DNA of 64,000 bases, taken from the NCBI RefSeq assembly GCF_029624125.1, contig NZ_JARSBN010000011.1:1-64000 (forward strand), in the 5' to 3' direction. Source of the DNA: Winogradskyella marincola (GTDB lineage: Bacteria > Bacteroidota > Bacteroidia > Flavobacteriales > Flavobacteriaceae). The translations under genes and the position numbers were made by a program. How positions within the stretch are numbered: the first letter of the stretch is position 1; each line of letters starts with the position of its first letter. Below, piece after piece: positions 1-5,359 of the stretch. Below the pieces are notes generated by a model. It had not been told where the DNA came from. It did not search any database and saw nothing but the letters and a program-made list of their open reading frames with translations.

Positions 1-37
1 CTGAATACCGTCTGATTACTTTGTCGTTTTTATACAT
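1..37 (-). CDS. 5' end of a probable IS3-family transposase OrfA, cut by the window edge
   Basis: An ATG at 37-35 opens a leftward frame that runs off the window edge and reads MYKNDKVIRRYS. A short polar lead followed by RRYS resembles the start of the helix-turn-helix subunit (OrfA) of Bacteroidota IS3-family transposases. Only 12 codons are visible, so this rests on recall of that N-terminus and not on domain evidence. If correct, the stretch around 61-76, which reads TGACCCGTCC on the minus strand, would be the outer end of the element. The insertion would then lie just beside the attC-like site at 81-217. The alternative is that this is simply the next cassette gene of the array. Confidence 0.4.
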   Translation of the reverse strand, partial: MYKNDKVIRRYS

Positions 38-80
38 AATGTTTAAAATTATGTAGCCTTTATTCAGGACGGGTCAAAAT

Positions 81-220
81 GTTGTACAACGGTCTCGTAT
101 AACCGTCAGTTACGGGTTAATATACGTTAAATTTTCGGTTAAGCACTGACGTTAGCAATTCCGAGTGGATTCGGACGCAGTCGAATCCGCCGTAATTGCG
201 GTTATACATTGTTGGCATTA
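81..220 (-). repeat. attC-like recombination site 1 (type A)
   Basis: CAAC at 87-90 and GTTG at 211-214 bound the site. The outer stem is TATAACCG (98-105) with CGGTTATA (199-206). Inside are two further hairpins: CGTCAGT (104-110) with ACTGACG (145-151), and GCAATT (154-159) with AATTGC (194-199), the latter enclosing GGATTCG/CGAATCC. A folded single strand would be cloverleaf-like. The same sequence recurs nearly unchanged at 3368-3506 and 3974-4112. The left core is GTTGTACAAC, itself a palindrome, and should match the far end of the next unit outside the window. Confidence 0.75.
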
Positions 221-708
221 GTAATTTTTATTCGGTTTTTTGTTTTTCCGTTGTCAGATATTAAAGTCAGTCCATTATTTCCGTCCTTTTCTATACTCCA
301 ATGGAATGACTTTATTCCAGTCTCCAAAACTTTGGTTTTATTTTTTAATCGGTCGTAATAAATCAAGTCATTATTCGCTTTAGTATGAACTCCGCTTTTA
401 ATCGGATTTGAATTCCATTTTTGAAGATAAACTCCGTTTTCTGTTCTAAAAAACCAGTCTCCGTAAAACTCCTTTCCGAACGCATTTTTTGGTTCCGTTT
501 TGATGTGAATAAAAGCAGGTCCAAATCTTAATTCACCAGCATATTTACTCAATATCTTTAATTCCGAAAATGAAGTCAATTTAGACCATTCATTTTTTTC
601 GTCAGCATACGAGTCAAATTCCTCATTTTTGTCAATCCGCTTTTTTTGTAATAGAAGGACAAGGACTAAAATTCCAAGGATTATATATAAAATTGTCGAT
701 GTTTCCAT
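202..708 (-). CDS. Cassette-borne membrane-anchored protein of unknown function (168 aa)
   Basis: I do not recognise this protein. The start chosen is the ATG at 708, which codes METSTILYI, because it lies 13 bp inside the cassette end at 721. A longer frame from 774 would run through the attC-like site. Residues about 4-20 form one hydrophobic segment (ILYIILGILVLVLLL) followed by KKR, suggesting an N-terminal anchor with the rest in the cytoplasm. The soluble part is rich in polar and aromatic residues and has no motif I can name. The C-terminus (NANNV) and stop codon are encoded inside the attC-like site. No paralogue is visible in the window. Confidence 0.7.
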   Translation of the reverse strand: METSTILYIILGILVLVLLLQKKRIDKNEEFDSYADEKNEWSKLTSFSELKILSKYAGELRFGPAFIHIKTEPKNAFGKEFYGDWFFRTENGVYLQKWNSNPIKSGVHTKANNDLIYYDRLKNKTKVLETGIKSFHWSIEKDGNNGLTLISDNGKTKNRIKITNANNV

Positions 709-711
709 TAT

Positions 712-849
712 TAATGCCAACGTGTTTGTATATGGTTTGTTGCGTGTTTTAAGCACATAATTTAGTAAATACAAACCGAATAGAAAATCCGCGAGGATTT
801 TCGTAAGTAGGCTAGAACTAGCAATAAATTATATACGTTGTTGCCAGTA
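712..849 (-). repeat. attC-like recombination site 2 (type B)
   Basis: This site lies between TAATGCCAAC (712-721) and GTTGCCAGTA (840-849). It differs from type A in the middle. It holds a perfect hairpin GAAAATCC-GCGA-GGATTTTC (783-802), a second hairpin GCTAG-AA-CTAGC around 811-822, and GGTTTGT (733-739) pairing with ACAAACC (771-777). The outer arms TGTATA and TATACG are conserved with the other sites. The GAAAATCC hairpin recurs in sites 3 and 4. Confidence 0.75.
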
Positions 850-854
850 GTTTT

Positions 855-1031
855 TTAATTTTCAAGTTTTAAATCAGAAACTTTGTATGTTTCCATTGCT
901 TGTCCTAATCTGTCAAAATCTCCGTAGCCACAAACTGCAAATCCGTTCTTAATTTCAAATACCATCATTATTCCCTTTTCATTATCAATATCCGAGTCTT
1001 TGTGTCTTACTCGACTTCCTTTTTGTATCAT
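855..1031 (-). CDS. Small 58-aa protein, possible partner of the adjacent HEPN protein
   Basis: An ATG at 1031 reads MIQKGSRVRHKDSD and ends ETYKVSDLKLEN before a TAA at 855. It starts 4 bp after the stop of the HEPN-type gene, so the two are translationally close and share one cassette. The composition (alternating hydrophobic strands, a central FAVCGYGDF, then a short tail) suggests a small beta-barrel or SH3-like fold, loosely like YodC/DUF2158 proteins. That resemblance is weak. The pairing with a likely RNase suggests an antitoxin or modulator, which is inference only. The stop lies 15 bp from the cassette core, the same geometry as the other cassette genes. Confidence 0.6.
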   Translation of the reverse strand: MIQKGSRVRHKDSDIDNEKGIMMVFEIKNGFAVCGYGDFDRLGQAMETYKVSDLKLEN

Positions 1032-1035
1032 AATT

Positions 1036-1692
1036 CTATGCTCTAATTCTTGTTATAAAATCTTGAACTCCTGAAATCAGAAGTTTTACTTGTTCGGATT
1101 CATATTCATCATAATTTCCGTGTGCAGCATTATTCCGCAAATCTAACCAAGCTGTCACGTTTTTTTGGTCAAGTAATTCATAAGCTCCAGCTTTAGTTAA
1201 ATCAGCATTTAATTTATTCGCTTTTATTGGTCTTCCGTTATTCTCAAATGGAACAGAAGCTTTATCAGCAACTTTTCTTAAATGACTTTCCAATGTTGAA
1301 CCAGCAATTACAGCTGCTGCATTTTTATATCCATTATCATTTAGATATTTTGCCATTTCTAAAAAATCAGAAAAAACCTCGGAATGAACAATTTCTGCTA
1401 AATTTTGAAGGTAACCTAATTCTAAATCTTCTTTTAAGGCTTTCACAACACCAATTACTGATGAAGTATGCAAATGTAAATGAGGTTGCTTTTGAATTAT
1501 TCTTTCAATTTCTAAACTGTAAGTTGAATTATTTCCAGAAATTCGATGAACCGAAGCAATTCCTCTTGTAACTAAACTTTGTCTGTCAGCTTTTGGTAAA
1601 TCACTTAAATCGTTGTGTTGAGATTTGCGTCCCATCTCGTCAAACTTTTCAATAATGGCATCTAATTGTTTTTTAAAAAGTTCTTTATTCAT
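1036..1692 (-). CDS. HEPN-domain protein (Abi_C/DUF4145-like), candidate toxin RNase
   Basis: This is a 218-aa protein. The C-terminal part (about 120-218) is alpha-helical with the pattern AAAVIAGSTLESHLRK, a linker, then LDLRNNAAHGNYDEY. The RNNAAH segment (R186 to H191) is the Rx4-6H signature of HEPN nucleases, a superfamily that includes abortive-infection and toxin RNases. The N-terminal half has no motif I recognise and may bind nucleic acid or a partner. It is followed after 4 bp by a 58-aa gene in the same cassette, which suggests a two-gene toxin-antitoxin or defence module. Chromosomal integron cassettes often carry such modules. The catalytic residues are visible; activity and target are inferred. 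A non-catalytic HEPN scaffold remains possible. Confidence 0.65.
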   Translation of the reverse strand: MNKELFKKQLDAIIEKFDEMGRKSQHNDLSDLPKADRQSLVTRGIASVHRISGNNSTYSLEIERIIQKQPHLHLHTSSVIGVVKALKEDLELGYLQNLAEIVHSEVFSDFLEMAKYLNDNGYKNAAAVIAGSTLESHLRKVADKASVPFENNGRPIKANKLNADLTKAGAYELLDQKNVTAWLDLRNNAAHGNYDEYESEQVKLLISGVQDFITRIRA

Positions 1693-1714
1693 TTATTATC
1701 TCTGTTTTTTTAAA

Positions 1715-1856
1715 TTACTGGCAACGTTCTCGTATAAGATTAGTTGCGTGGTTTAAACAACTAATTTAGCAAATAAAAACCGAATAGAAAATCCGCGAGG
1801 ATTTTCGTAAGTAGGCTATTACCAAGCAATTAATTTTATACATTGTTGTGCATAGT
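1715..1856 (-). repeat. attC-like recombination site 3 (type B)
   Basis: The site runs from TTACTGGCAAC (1715-1725) to GTTGTGCATAGT (1845-1856). The outer arm GTATAA..TTAGTTG (from 1732) pairs with CAAT..TAA..TTATAC (to 1841). The core of the site repeats the GAAAATCC-GCGA-GGATTTTC hairpin and the following TAAGTAGGCTA of site 2. The two flanking 10-mers do not match each other but each matches the far end of its own unit. Confidence 0.75.
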
Positions 1857-1859
1857 TTT

Positions 1860-2183
1860 TTATTTCAGTTCAGGTTTATTTTTAATTGCTTCTTTAACAA
1901 CCAAAGCAACTGTATCTTTTGTAATTCCTTTGTTTTTACAATATTTACTTTCAAGCCATACTTCTAATAACTTAGCACCTTTACTTGCATTACAAGACAT
2001 ACAACAAAGCGCAATATTGTCAACTCCATTTATTCTAATGTCATTAACTATATGTTCCCACGATTGTTTTGTTTTTCTAGATTTGTCGTCTTTCGTAAAA
2101 GTGATTCCACAATACACGCAAGATTTATCTCTTGATAACACAAAGTTTTCCACTTCAATTGGAATTCCCCATTTATTAGCCAT
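1860..2183 (-). CDS. HNH endonuclease (107 aa)
   Basis: This is a compact HNH nuclease. CVYCG near residues 22-26 and CCMSCN near residues 60-65 are the two zinc-binding CxxC pairs. Between them lies WEHIVND, with the catalytic His, and NIALCC..CNASKG supplies the Asn and second half of the beta-beta-alpha-metal fold. The short length fits stand-alone cassette or phage HNH proteins. It begins 5 bp after the stop of the preceding 169-aa gene, and both sit in one cassette. A role in DNA cleavage is expected from the family. Whether it serves defence, restriction or mobility cannot be told here. Confidence 0.8.
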   Translation of the reverse strand: MANKWGIPIEVENFVLSRDKSCVYCGITFTKDDKSRKTKQSWEHIVNDIRINGVDNIALCCMSCNASKGAKLLEVWLESKYCKNKGITKDTVALVVKEAIKNKPELK

Positions 2184-2188
2184 ATTTA

Positions 2189-2698
2189 TTATTCATAAAG
2201 ACTATTTATTAACTTCTTCCATTTCTCAGAAGCAAATAATATTCTTCTATTTGTCAAAACATTAGATATTCTTTGAGCTAACAGTCCGCCATAAACCATA
2301 AGCTCTTGTATATTCATACTACTTTGAATGTGTTGGTTACATCTTGCTGAGTAAAGTCCAATATTTTCAATTGAACTACTTTTTTCAGGCATTTGATTTT
2401 GTGAAAGTAAATGTCCCCATTCATATTTTATATAATCAATATTCCAATCTGAAGGTCTATTCCAACAAAGAGGTAATTCAGTTCCTTCTACGTGAAAAAA
2501 AGGTCTATGCTCTTGTGCCTCAAAAAGTAGAATTACTATTTCTCTTAAAATTTCTCTTTTCTGTTGGTCAAATCTGATATTTGAAAAATCATTACGAATA
2601 TGATTAATGATTGATTTAACTAATCGTTCAGATTCTAAATCCGTTTCGTAAGCTTGAGGATTCTTATTTATTATTCTTCTATGTTCAATTAGTTTCAT
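2189..2698 (-). CDS. Unknown protein with a degenerate HNH-like C-terminus (169 aa)
   Basis: First gene of the two-gene cassette; its start codon is 19 bp from the cassette end. The N-terminal half is helical and charged. The middle and C-terminal half contain WGHLLSQNQ followed by SIENIGLYSARCNQHIQSS. This matches the spacing of EHIVND and NIALCCMSCNASKG in the HNH protein encoded directly downstream. It looks like an HNH-type fold that lacks most of the zinc cysteines, so activity is uncertain. The shared layout suggests a cooperating pair or an ancient duplication. No database family is claimed. Confidence 0.6.
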   Translation of the reverse strand: MKLIEHRRIINKNPQAYETDLESERLVKSIINHIRNDFSNIRFDQQKREILREIVILLFEAQEHRPFFHVEGTELPLCWNRPSDWNIDYIKYEWGHLLSQNQMPEKSSSIENIGLYSARCNQHIQSSMNIQELMVYGGLLAQRISNVLTNRRILFASEKWKKLINSLYE

Positions 2699-2707
2699 CG
2701 GTCAAAT

Positions 2708-2848
2708 TATGCACAACGGTTTTGGCTATGGTTTCGTTGCGTGAAAATCCGCGAGGATTTTCCGCCGTAAACCGAAGATAGCAAATTTGCGAGGACTTTC
2801 CGAAAGGAAAGTCAGAAGCAATGAACTATAGCCGTTGTTGTGCATAGT
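2708..2848 (-). repeat. attC-like recombination site 4 (mosaic)
   Basis: The site runs from TATGCACAAC (2708-2717) to GTTGTGCATAGT (2837-2848). The outer arm GGCTATGGTTTCGTTGC (2724-2740) pairs with GCAATGAACTATAGCC (2818-2833), a different arm sequence from types A and B. Inside are the type-B hairpin GAAAATCC-GCGA-GGATTTTC, a palindrome GCAAATTTGC (2781-2790) and a new hairpin GACTTTCC-GAAA-GGAAAGTC (2794-2813). It therefore mixes shared and private modules. Here the left and right core 10-mers also match each other. Confidence 0.75.
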
Positions 2849-2854
2849 GTTTTT

Positions 2855-3337
2855 TTATTCAGTTCGTTTGTAATTCAGTCCAGTTTTTATTCCGCTTATT
2901 GCTAGCAGAATTATTAAAATCAGTTGGATTATTAATAAAACGAAATAAGCATTATTCCATCCATTTCCAGCATTTTCCACAATTCCGCCACTCAAAGGTG
3001 GATATTCGGTTGAGCCAGGAATTTCTCGGATAGAATTAACCAATGAGATTAGAAATGTGAAAATTAATATCAGGCTTATGTCCGAAATCATAAAAATCAG
3101 ATTTGCGGTCAAGTTTTTAAAATTCCGCCGTAACATTCGGGTTAGGTAAACACCAAAGAAAGTCAGCGATGCAATCAGAACAATCAGATGAATATTTGCA
3201 ATTACATAATAAGTATCGTGAACATTTATGTCAGTAACTGCGTCAGATTTTAGTCCGTCAATTCCAAAAAGTCCGATTATTAAAATCAGAAGGAAAGTTA
3301 TTGTTCCAATTAGCCAAAATGTTTCTTTTTTTCTCAA
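2855..3337 (-). CDS. Cassette-borne four-helix membrane protein with a COX1-like motif
   Basis: This 160-aa protein has four hydrophobic segments, near residues 7-25, 45-67, 80-100 and 130-150. Residues around 38-52 read DINVHDTYYVIANIHLIV. This strongly resembles the helix of heme-copper oxidase subunit I that reads HDTYYVVAHFHYVL, except that the first of the two heme-ligand His positions is Asn. No other oxidase feature fits and the protein is far too short, so function is unknown. The likely start is a TTG at 3337. In the same frame an ATG at 3367, 10 bp inside the cassette end, gives eight codons and then a TAA, so the original start may have been lost to a nonsense codon. Confidence 0.6.
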   Translation of the reverse strand: MRKKETFWLIGTITFLLILIIGLFGIDGLKSDAVTDINVHDTYYVIANIHLIVLIASLTFFGVYLTRMLRRNFKNLTANLIFMISDISLILIFTFLISLVNSIREIPGSTEYPPLSGGIVENAGNGWNNAYFVLLIIQLILIILLAISGIKTGLNYKRTE

Positions 3338-3367
3338 ATTTTAATTCGGATTTCGTTTTTCGGACAT

Positions 3368-3508
3368 TATGCACAACGGTCTCGTATAACCGTCAGTTAC
3401 GGGTTAATATGCGTTAATTTTCGGTTAAGAACTGGCGTTAGCAATTCCGAGTGGATTCGGACGTAGTCGAATCCGCCGTAATTGCGGTTATACATTGTTG
3501 TAAACAGT
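3368..3508 (-). repeat. attC-like recombination site 5 (type A)
   Basis: The site runs from TATGCACAAC (3368-3377) to GTTGTAAACAGT (3497-3508). It is almost identical to sites 1 and 6. It carries the TATAACCG/CGGTTATA outer arms, the GTCAGTTACGGG stretch and the GGATTCG/CGAATCC hairpin. Confidence 0.75.
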
Positions 3509-3970
3509 TATTTTTTCAGTGATGTATTTTTCAATCCGTTCTTTGTCCGCTTTATTTTTTAAAATTAATAATTCATTGTTTTTATGTGTCCGATAATTCA
3601 TTAAGAACTTCGTTTTTCCACTCCGAGTTAACTCAGTATATTGAAATCGATTTGGGTCAAATTTATCACATATCAATTCCGTTTTTTGAGTTCGGTCGAG
3701 TATTTTTTTCAGTCGAGTTAATTTTCCACTTTTCTCATCAATTTTTAGTTCCGAATAATAAATCCACGAAGCAAATCGGTAAAAAGTATAACAGATTAAT
3801 GTCAGAATTGCGATAAAAAGTCCCACAAACCAACCAAAAAATAGAATCAGGAAAATGAAAGAAGCAGAAGTAAAAATCATCAATTCTTTCCATTTAAAAG
3901 GAATTCTGTCACTCAACGTGTGAATGTTTCCATTTTTAGAAATTCTAAAGTAATCTTCGCGTTTGTTCAT
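3488..3970 (-). CDS. Cassette-borne membrane protein of unknown function (160 aa)
   Basis: The start codon lies 13 bp inside the cassette end at 3983. The N-terminal 28 residues are polar. Two closely spaced hydrophobic segments follow (about 31-48 and 50-68, rich in Phe, Leu and Ile), then a basic cytoplasmic tail of about 85 residues. This layout is seen in small PH-like or signalling membrane proteins, but no motif identifies it. The last residues (VYNNV) and the stop are encoded inside the attC-like site, as in the cassette gene at 202-708. I do not assign a function. Confidence 0.65.
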   Translation of the reverse strand: MNKREDYFRISKNGNIHTLSDRIPFKWKELMIFTSASFIFLILFFGWFVGLFIAILTLICYTFYRFASWIYYSELKIDEKSGKLTRLKKILDRTQKTELICDKFDPNRFQYTELTRSGKTKFLMNYRTHKNNELLILKNKADKERIEKYITEKITVYNNV

Positions 3971-3973
3971 AAT

Positions 3974-4114
3974 TGTTTACAACGGTCTCGTATAACCGTC
4001 AGTTACGGGATTAAAGTTAATTATTTTCGGTTAAGCACTGACGTTAGCAATTCCGAGTGGATTCGGACGTAGTCGAATCCGCCGTAATTGCGGTTATACA
4101 TTGTTGTAAACAGT
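3974..4114 (-). repeat. attC-like recombination site 6 (type A)
   Basis: The site runs from TGTTTACAAC (3974-3983) to GTTGTAAACAGT (4103-4114). It has the same inner sequence as sites 1 and 5, with a few bases missing in the GGGTTAATAT stretch. Both core 10-mers match each other, so neighbouring cassettes e and f share their termini. Confidence 0.75.
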
Positions 4115-4117
4115 TTT

Positions 4118-4702
4118 TTATCCGTCATAACCGAACCATTCATTCAAGCATTTAACTTTGTCTGTCTCAATTTCTTTAAACTTATTTTCGTTTAAATCAA
4201 TAACCCAAGTTTTTAATATTTTATCGAAATATTCAACTTCATCATTTTCAACAAGGCTAAATATTATTTTTTCATCAGGATTTTCAATTAACTCACAATG
4301 AGTTAAGGCAATATATTGGTCGGAATTTTCAAATGTCAAACTCACTTCATCAAGAATTGAATAATTGGGTTTAGGTGATGAGTTTTTTATTATTTTTTCT
4401 AGAATTAAGACTTTTAAACTGTCCTTTTGAATATAAACCAAAGCTTTGTCAGAATTACCTAAAACTTGTCCGCTGATTTTTTTAAATCCGTTATACTTTT
4501 CCAATTCTGTAATATCCCGAAAAATCGCATTTTCAGAATTCGTTTTTGAGATTGAATTGTTGTCAGATTTTGGTTCCGCTTCTGAATTATTTTTACCAAG
4601 TTCAATTTTTGAGTCAGTATTTCTTTCTGATGATTTCTTTTCTTGTTGACAACTTAAAGTCAAAAAAAGAACTAAAATTATTATGCTTTTTGTGGTTTTC
4701 AT
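4118..4702 (-). CDS. Cassette-borne lipoprotein of unknown function (194 aa)
   Basis: The start ATG at 4702 lies 14 bp inside the rightmost cassette end. The N-terminus MKTTKSIIILVLFLTLSC is a lipoprotein signal peptide with lipobox LTLSC, so the mature protein should be lipid-anchored in the envelope. A Ser/Asn/Lys-rich linker of about 40 residues follows, then a globular part with no motif I recognise. This would be the first cassette of the array in the direction of transcription. The gene ends 15 bp before the cassette core. Confidence 0.7.
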   Translation of the reverse strand: MKTTKSIIILVLFLTLSCQQEKKSSERNTDSKIELGKNNSEAEPKSDNNSISKTNSENAIFRDITELEKYNGFKKISGQVLGNSDKALVYIQKDSLKVLILEKIIKNSSPKPNYSILDEVSLTFENSDQYIALTHCELIENPDEKIIFSLVENDEVEYFDKILKTWVIDLNENKFKEIETDKVKCLNEWFGYDG

Positions 4703-4703
4703 A

Positions 4704-4735
4704 AATTGTTTACAACTCGTTATATATCAACGAAT
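4704..4735 (-). other. Right boundary of the cassette array, possible attI-like site
   Basis: AATTGTTTACAAC (4704-4716) is the last cassette core. No type A or B repeat follows. On the minus strand the flank just before the core reads CGTTGATATATAACGAGTTG, with CGTT and AACG as a short inverted repeat next to the expected crossover G/TT. Integron attI sites have two integrase-binding arms at this place, so this is a candidate. No integrase gene lies beyond it. Confidence 0.35.
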
Positions 4736-5359
4736 ATAAGGTTTTATTTGTTAAAATCACGGGATAAACCAAGTTTTAAACTTGCTTTATCACATTAGTC
4801 AATGTTCATTAATAGCACTAACCAAAATTCGTGTTTTCAAATCAACAAGTCAATACGTAACCATACGTATTTTTTTAAAACTATACCTCTAAAACCTCAT
4901 CACCCCCCTAATCAACATCAGTTCCTATACAGTACGCCAGCATTTTGTATCAAGAACCTCCACAACCTCAAAACCACAACTCAACCACCACTAACTTAAG
5001 GTTCAGCCGTATGTCCTTCGGGTCTCCTTCGGCTCTCCTCCGGGTCTCCTCCGGATCTCCTTCGGGTTAATTCGGGTAAGCAAAGCACAATAACCATGAG
5101 CCAACCACAGCAAAAAACAGACAAAAAGTCACTACAAACCCAATAAAACCAGCCATTTTGTCGTTTTTACACCATCAATTACAAATGGTAAGATAATTGC
5201 CTATAGCATACCAAACACAACAACAAACAATTAAAAAACAATAAAGATGTCATTAAGAGCAAACAGTACACCGAAGCTATAATCAAGCTAAAAGCAGAAA
5301 ACCACGCCACAGCTTCCCTCCTACTGCATACTCAAAATAACACTAAAACAGAACACCAT
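4736..5359. other. 624-bp non-coding stretch before clpB
   Basis: I see no convincing gene here. A 65-codon frame at 4802-4999 is of low complexity (His, Asn, Pro, Thr) and has no start context or homology cue. The stretch holds five 11-bp tandem repeats at 5014-5068 and then AC-rich sequence up to clpB. No heat-shock-type inverted repeat (CIRCE) was found. It marks the border between the cassette array and the core genome. Confidence 0.6.
5014..5068. repeat. Five tandem copies of an 11-bp repeat
   Basis: Units at 5014, 5025, 5036, 5047 and 5058 read TCCTTCGGGTC, TCCTTCGGCTC, TCCTCCGGGTC, TCCTCCGGATC and TCCTTCGGGTT. The repeat is GC-rich compared with its surroundings. There is no reading frame around it, and its function is unknown. 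Confidence 0.8.

Larger units (their letters stand above)
81..4716 (-). mobile_element. Integron-like gene cassette array, six cassettes, no integrase in the window
   Basis: Six consecutive units read on the minus strand. Each is bounded by a perfect 10-bp inverted pair private to that unit: GTTGGCATTA/TAATGCCAAC (211 and 712), GTTGCCAGTA/TACTGGCAAC (840 and 1716), GTTGTGCATA/TATGCACAAC (1845 and 2708, again at 2837 and 3368), and GTTGTAAACA/TGTTTACAAC (3497 and 3974, again at 4103 and 4707). Between units lie structured repeats of about 130-140 bp. In integrons the first bases of a cassette pair with its own 3' R'' core because both belong to one attC in the circular form, which is exactly this pattern. 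Unit lengths of about 600-1000 bp and gene-before-attC orientation also fit. The core is GTTGnnn rather than the textbook GTTRRRY. Without an integrase the array would be classed as attC sites lacking an integrase, or moved by another recombinase. Confidence 0.65.

Noticed and set aside
1227..1571. 114-aa plus-strand frame over the HEPN gene
   Set aside because: Antisense shadow; composition is unlike a real protein and the HEPN motif is on the other strand.
81..4716. CRISPR array
   Set aside because: Repeats are 130-140 bp and the units between them are 500-900 bp and coding. There are no short regular spacers and no cas genes.
4802..4999. 65-aa frame in the spacer before clpB
   Set aside because: Low-complexity product, no signal or motif, and no supporting context.
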